Source of the DNA: Candidatus Hydrogenedentota bacterium
GTDB taxonomy: Bacteria; Hydrogenedentota; Hydrogenedentia; Hydrogenedentales; CAITNO01
Direction: 5' to 3'
Length of the DNA: 7,325 nt
Assembly: GCA_011046175.1 (NCBI GenBank)
Contig: DSBB01000312.1
Location: 1-7,325, forward strand
The notes beneath the pieces were generated by a model that saw only the letters and a program-made list of their open reading frames with translations, was not told where the DNA came from and ran no database searches. Positions within the stretch are counted from its first letter, which is position 1; the number at the start of each line of letters is the position of its first letter. The translations under genes and the position numbers were made by a program. Of this stretch, positions 6,034 through 7,325 are shown one piece after another.

Positions 6034-6965
6034 GACAAAGTCTCCATAAATGCTATTGTTTGTTCCAAACCTTCTATTGCTTCCGCGCCGCCCATGCGCT
6101 GCACAGTCAAACCGCCCACCGCATTGGCAAACCGTCCGCATTTTTCCAAGTCCCAATCTTGCAGCCAGCCGTAAAGGAAACCGCCGCAGGAAGCATCCCC
6201 GGCGCCGGTGGTATCAACCACATCCACTTTATGAGCGGGCAAACGAAGCGTTTCTGTCGGCGATTTTATAAACAGGCCGTCGCCGCCAAGTTTAATGACG
6301 GCGATTTTTACGCCGTAGCGCAAATAAAAATCCGCAATGGTTTCCGGCGTATCGCATCCGGTATAGCCGCGCGCCTCCTCAAAACTTGAAAAAATAATGT
6401 CCAGATGTGGCAAAGAAGGCTCAATAAGCGGAAACCAGACCCCTTTCCCGTCGTAGCACGTGTCCATGCTTGTGCGAACGCCCAGTTCCTTTGCGCGTTT
6501 GAACACGCGTCCCATGGGCGCGCCGTCCAATTGAGGCATGATGGCCGGTCCGCCCCAGTGCAACACCCGCGATGCGCTCACCACATCAAAGTCAACATCG
6601 GCTTCGCATGTCTCCGCGTTCGCGCCCACATGATGCAAAAAGGTGCGTTCCCCCGAACTGTCAATCAACACCACCGTCGCCGAGGAACGCGTATCCCAGA
6701 CGCGACGCACACCGCCGGTGTTCACGCCGTTGTTTTCCAAAGCGGAAAGTAAATAATCGCCGAAGCCGTCATGGCCGACACGACCGATAAAGGCGGACCG
6801 CCCCCCCAACTGGCTGAAAACACTGGCCGTCACCCCCGCGAGGCCGCCCAGATGCATCTCGAGTTGGGGAACCAGCCCCAAGGCGCCGCCTGCGGGGATC
6901 GCGTCCACAGGACGAACCATTATATCAGCGCACACCACGCCCAAAGATACCAAATCAAAACCCAT
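6030..6965 (-). CDS. PfkB (ribokinase-like) family carbohydrate kinase
   Basis: This 311-residue cytoplasmic enzyme should transfer the ATP gamma-phosphate to a sugar or nucleoside hydroxyl; the substrate is not evident. Its length is normal for the family. The N-terminal signature region spans GGLAGVTASVFSQLGG (40-55) and GRVGHDGFGDYLL (61-73). The C-terminal signature DTTGAGDASCGGFLYG (251-266) supplies the anion hole (G254-G256) and catalytic base D257. VIKLGGDG (223-230) is the usual strand before the ATP site. Two changes stand out: V45 occupies the place where many relatives have Asn in GGxxxN, a sugar-contacting residue, and S259 replaces the common Phe after GAGDA. The start ATG has AAGGA 7 bases upstream. 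A weak -10-like CATACT lies at 6995-7000 on the minus strand, without a clear -35. It is the first gene of the unit, and its TGA overlaps the next ATG. The family is certain; ribokinase, fructokinase or nucleoside kinase are all possible. Confidence 0.92.
   Translation of the reverse strand: MGFDLVSLGVVCADIMVRPVDAIPAGGALGLVPQLEMHLGGLAGVTASVFSQLGGRSAFIGRVGHDGFGDYLLSALENNGVNTGGVRRVWDTRSSATVVLIDSSGERTFLHHVGANAETCEADVDFDVVSASRVLHWGGPAIMPQLDGAPMGRVFKRAKELGVRTSMDTCYDGKGVWFPLIEPSLPHLDIIFSSFEEARGYTGCDTPETIADFYLRYGVKIAVIKLGGDGLFIKSPTETLRLPAHKVDVVDTTGAGDASCGGFLYGWLQDWDLEKCGRFANAVGGLTVQRMGGAEAIEGLEQTIAFMETLS
6041..6045 (-). promoter_or_regulatory. Ribosome binding site of the small secreted gene, inside the kinase gene
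   Basis: GGAGA on the minus strand lies 7 bases before the ATG at 6033, within the last codons of the kinase gene. Together with the ATGA stop/start overlap it fixes the start and suggests translational coupling. Confidence 0.7.
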
Positions 6966-6972
6966 ATGGCAT

Positions 6973-6977
6973 TCCTT
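6973..6977 (-). promoter_or_regulatory. Ribosome binding site of the sugar kinase gene
   Basis: AAGGA on the minus strand lies 7 bases before the ATG at 6965 and supports that start. A nearer out-of-frame ATG at 6972 lies between the two and would not give the kinase. Confidence 0.65.
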
Positions 6978-7029
6978 CCGACATCACCCGATCCAGTATG
7001 ATTGCCAACGCCCAAATAACTTCTTGAAT

Positions 7030-7054
7030 AAAAAGTAACGTGGGCATTGCCCAC
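7030..7054 (-). terminator. Hairpin with offset T-run, candidate terminator reading leftward
   Basis: GTGGGC (7040-7045) and GCCCAC (7049-7054) form a perfect 6-bp stem with a 3-base loop. Read on the minus strand, the stem is followed by GTTAC and then TTTTT (7034-7030). The T-run is five bases further off than in a standard intrinsic terminator. If real, it would end a transcript arriving from the right and insulate the kinase promoter. It may instead be one more palindrome of the repeat cluster. Confidence 0.35.
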
Positions 7055-7066
7055 AATTCAGCGCAG

Positions 7067-7142
7067 CGTCATTGCGTGCAAGGCGAAGCAACCTCGTTTT
7101 CCCAGATTGCCGCGTCGGGCTAACGCTCACCTCGCAATGACG
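7067..7142. repeat. 76-bp imperfect palindrome with CGTCATTGCG ends (REP/MITE-like element)
   Basis: The 10-base end CGTCATTGCG (7067-7076) is exactly complementary to CGCAATGACG (7133-7142). The inner parts are also related when folded: GGCGAAGC on the left (7082-7089) resembles the GAGCGTTAGC read on the opposite strand at 7119-7128. The middle holds AGATTGCCGCG (7104-7114). I recall palindromic intergenic elements with ends like TCATTGCGAG from many unrelated bacterial genomes, usually as non-coding dispersed repeats, but I cannot confirm a match here. There is no reading frame inside and no clear flanking duplication. Confidence 0.6.
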
Positions 7143-7197
7143 ATGCTTTCGAACTGTCTGTTCTCAATCATAGAAGATGACTGATAAAGCGCTAAGA

Positions 7198-7210
7198 CGG
7201 GCTTTGCCCG
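7198..7210. repeat. Short hairpin CGGGC-TTT-GCCCG
   Basis: A 5-bp GC stem with a TTT loop lies between the two larger palindromic elements. No T-run follows on either strand, so it is not a convincing terminator. It is noted as part of the repeat cluster. Confidence 0.3.
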
Positions 7211-7235
7211 CAACCCAGATTTGACTATTCTCTTT

Positions 7236-7324
7236 GTATGTTGTTCACGCTTCAGCGTGCGGCAGTAGCACACAAACTCTGAGTCATACACGCAACCCCG
7301 CACGCTGAAGCGTGAACAACATAC
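7236..7324. repeat. Pair of perfect 27-bp inverted repeats, each arm itself a hairpin
   Basis: The arm at 7236-7262 is the exact reverse complement of 7298-7324, 27 of 27 bases, with 35 bases between them. Each arm contains CACGCTTCAGCGTG (left, 7246-7259) or its counterpart CACGCTGAAGCGTG (right, 7301-7314), a 6-bp stem around 2 bases. So the region can fold as one long hairpin or as two small ones. This nested layout is typical of REP pairs and small non-autonomous elements. No coding sequence lies between the arms. The window ends one base after the right arm, so further copies or a full element boundary could lie beyond. Confidence 0.7.
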
Positions 7325-7325
7325 C

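Larger units (their letters stand above)
6966..7325. other. 360-bp gene-free stretch: kinase leader followed by a cluster of inverted repeats
   Basis: I find no credible coding region here. The plus-strand frame running to 7001 is the antisense of the kinase start. Positions 6966 to about 7029 are the kinase leader. From 7030 to 7325 the sequence is dominated by inverted repeats, listed separately: 7030-7054, 7067-7142, 7198-7210 and 7236-7324. Between 7143 and 7197 I see nothing recognisable. Confidence 0.7.

Noticed and set aside
6034..6156. Longer 175-residue form of the small secreted protein starting at 6156
   Set aside because: It would overlap the kinase gene by 41 codons and bury the signal peptide; the ATG at 6033 has a Shine-Dalgarno and an ATGA overlap.
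6405..6790. Plus-strand frames opposite the kinase
   Set aside because: His- and Arg-rich shadow translations of a clearly real PfkB gene.
7236..7324. CRISPR array
   Set aside because: There are only two copies and they are inverted, not direct repeats; no regular spacers or cas genes.
7067..7324. Complete insertion sequence
   Set aside because: No transposase frame lies between or near the inverted repeats, and no target duplication is visible.

Overview
The window looks like a chromosomal segment from an LPS-bearing (diderm, Gram-negative) bacterium, probably an uncultivated polysaccharide-degrading lineage. The main reasons are a full-length LptD outer-membrane LPS-assembly protein and a large secreted heparinase II/III-type polysaccharide lyase. 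The style (secreted lyases, a divergent LptD, small orphan proteins, palindromic intergenic repeats) would suit Lentisphaerae/Kiritimatiellae or Hydrogenedentes-like groups. That placement is an impression only; no rRNA or marker gene here settles it. The window stops one base after a 27-bp inverted repeat, which would suit a contig that ended at a repeat.

Layout. (1) 40-2337, plus strand: a secreted DUF4962/heparinase II-III family lyase with its own Shine-Dalgarno and a clean signal peptide. (2) 2338-2378: a 41-bp convergent gap with overlapping palindromes. (3) 2379-2780, minus strand: a small orphan protein with two CxxC knuckles, behind its own extended -10 promoter candidate. (4) 2781-2928: a spacer with that promoter and two possible hairpins just after lptD. 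(5) 2929-6965, minus strand: a three-gene unit transcribed right to left: a PfkB-family sugar kinase, a 134-residue secreted protein of unknown function, and lptD. Kinase and small gene overlap by ATGA, and the small gene ends 21 bp before lptD. (6) 6966-7325: 360 bp with no gene, holding the kinase leader and then a run of inverted-repeat structures: a terminator-like hairpin, a 76-bp imperfect palindrome with CGTCATTGCG ends, a short hairpin, and a pair of self-complementary 27-bp arms.

How the parts work together. The lyase would cleave an acidic polysaccharide outside the cytoplasm. The kinase would phosphorylate a sugar or nucleoside in the cytoplasm. LptD inserts LPS into the outer membrane. 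The tight gene order means kinase, small secreted protein and LptD are probably co-expressed, so the small protein is a reasonable but unproven candidate for an envelope or Lpt-related factor. I see no CRISPR array, phage gene, transposase, tRNA or rRNA. The most novel material is the uncharacterised small secreted gene in front of lptD, the orphan zinc-knuckle gene, and the repeat cluster at the right end.
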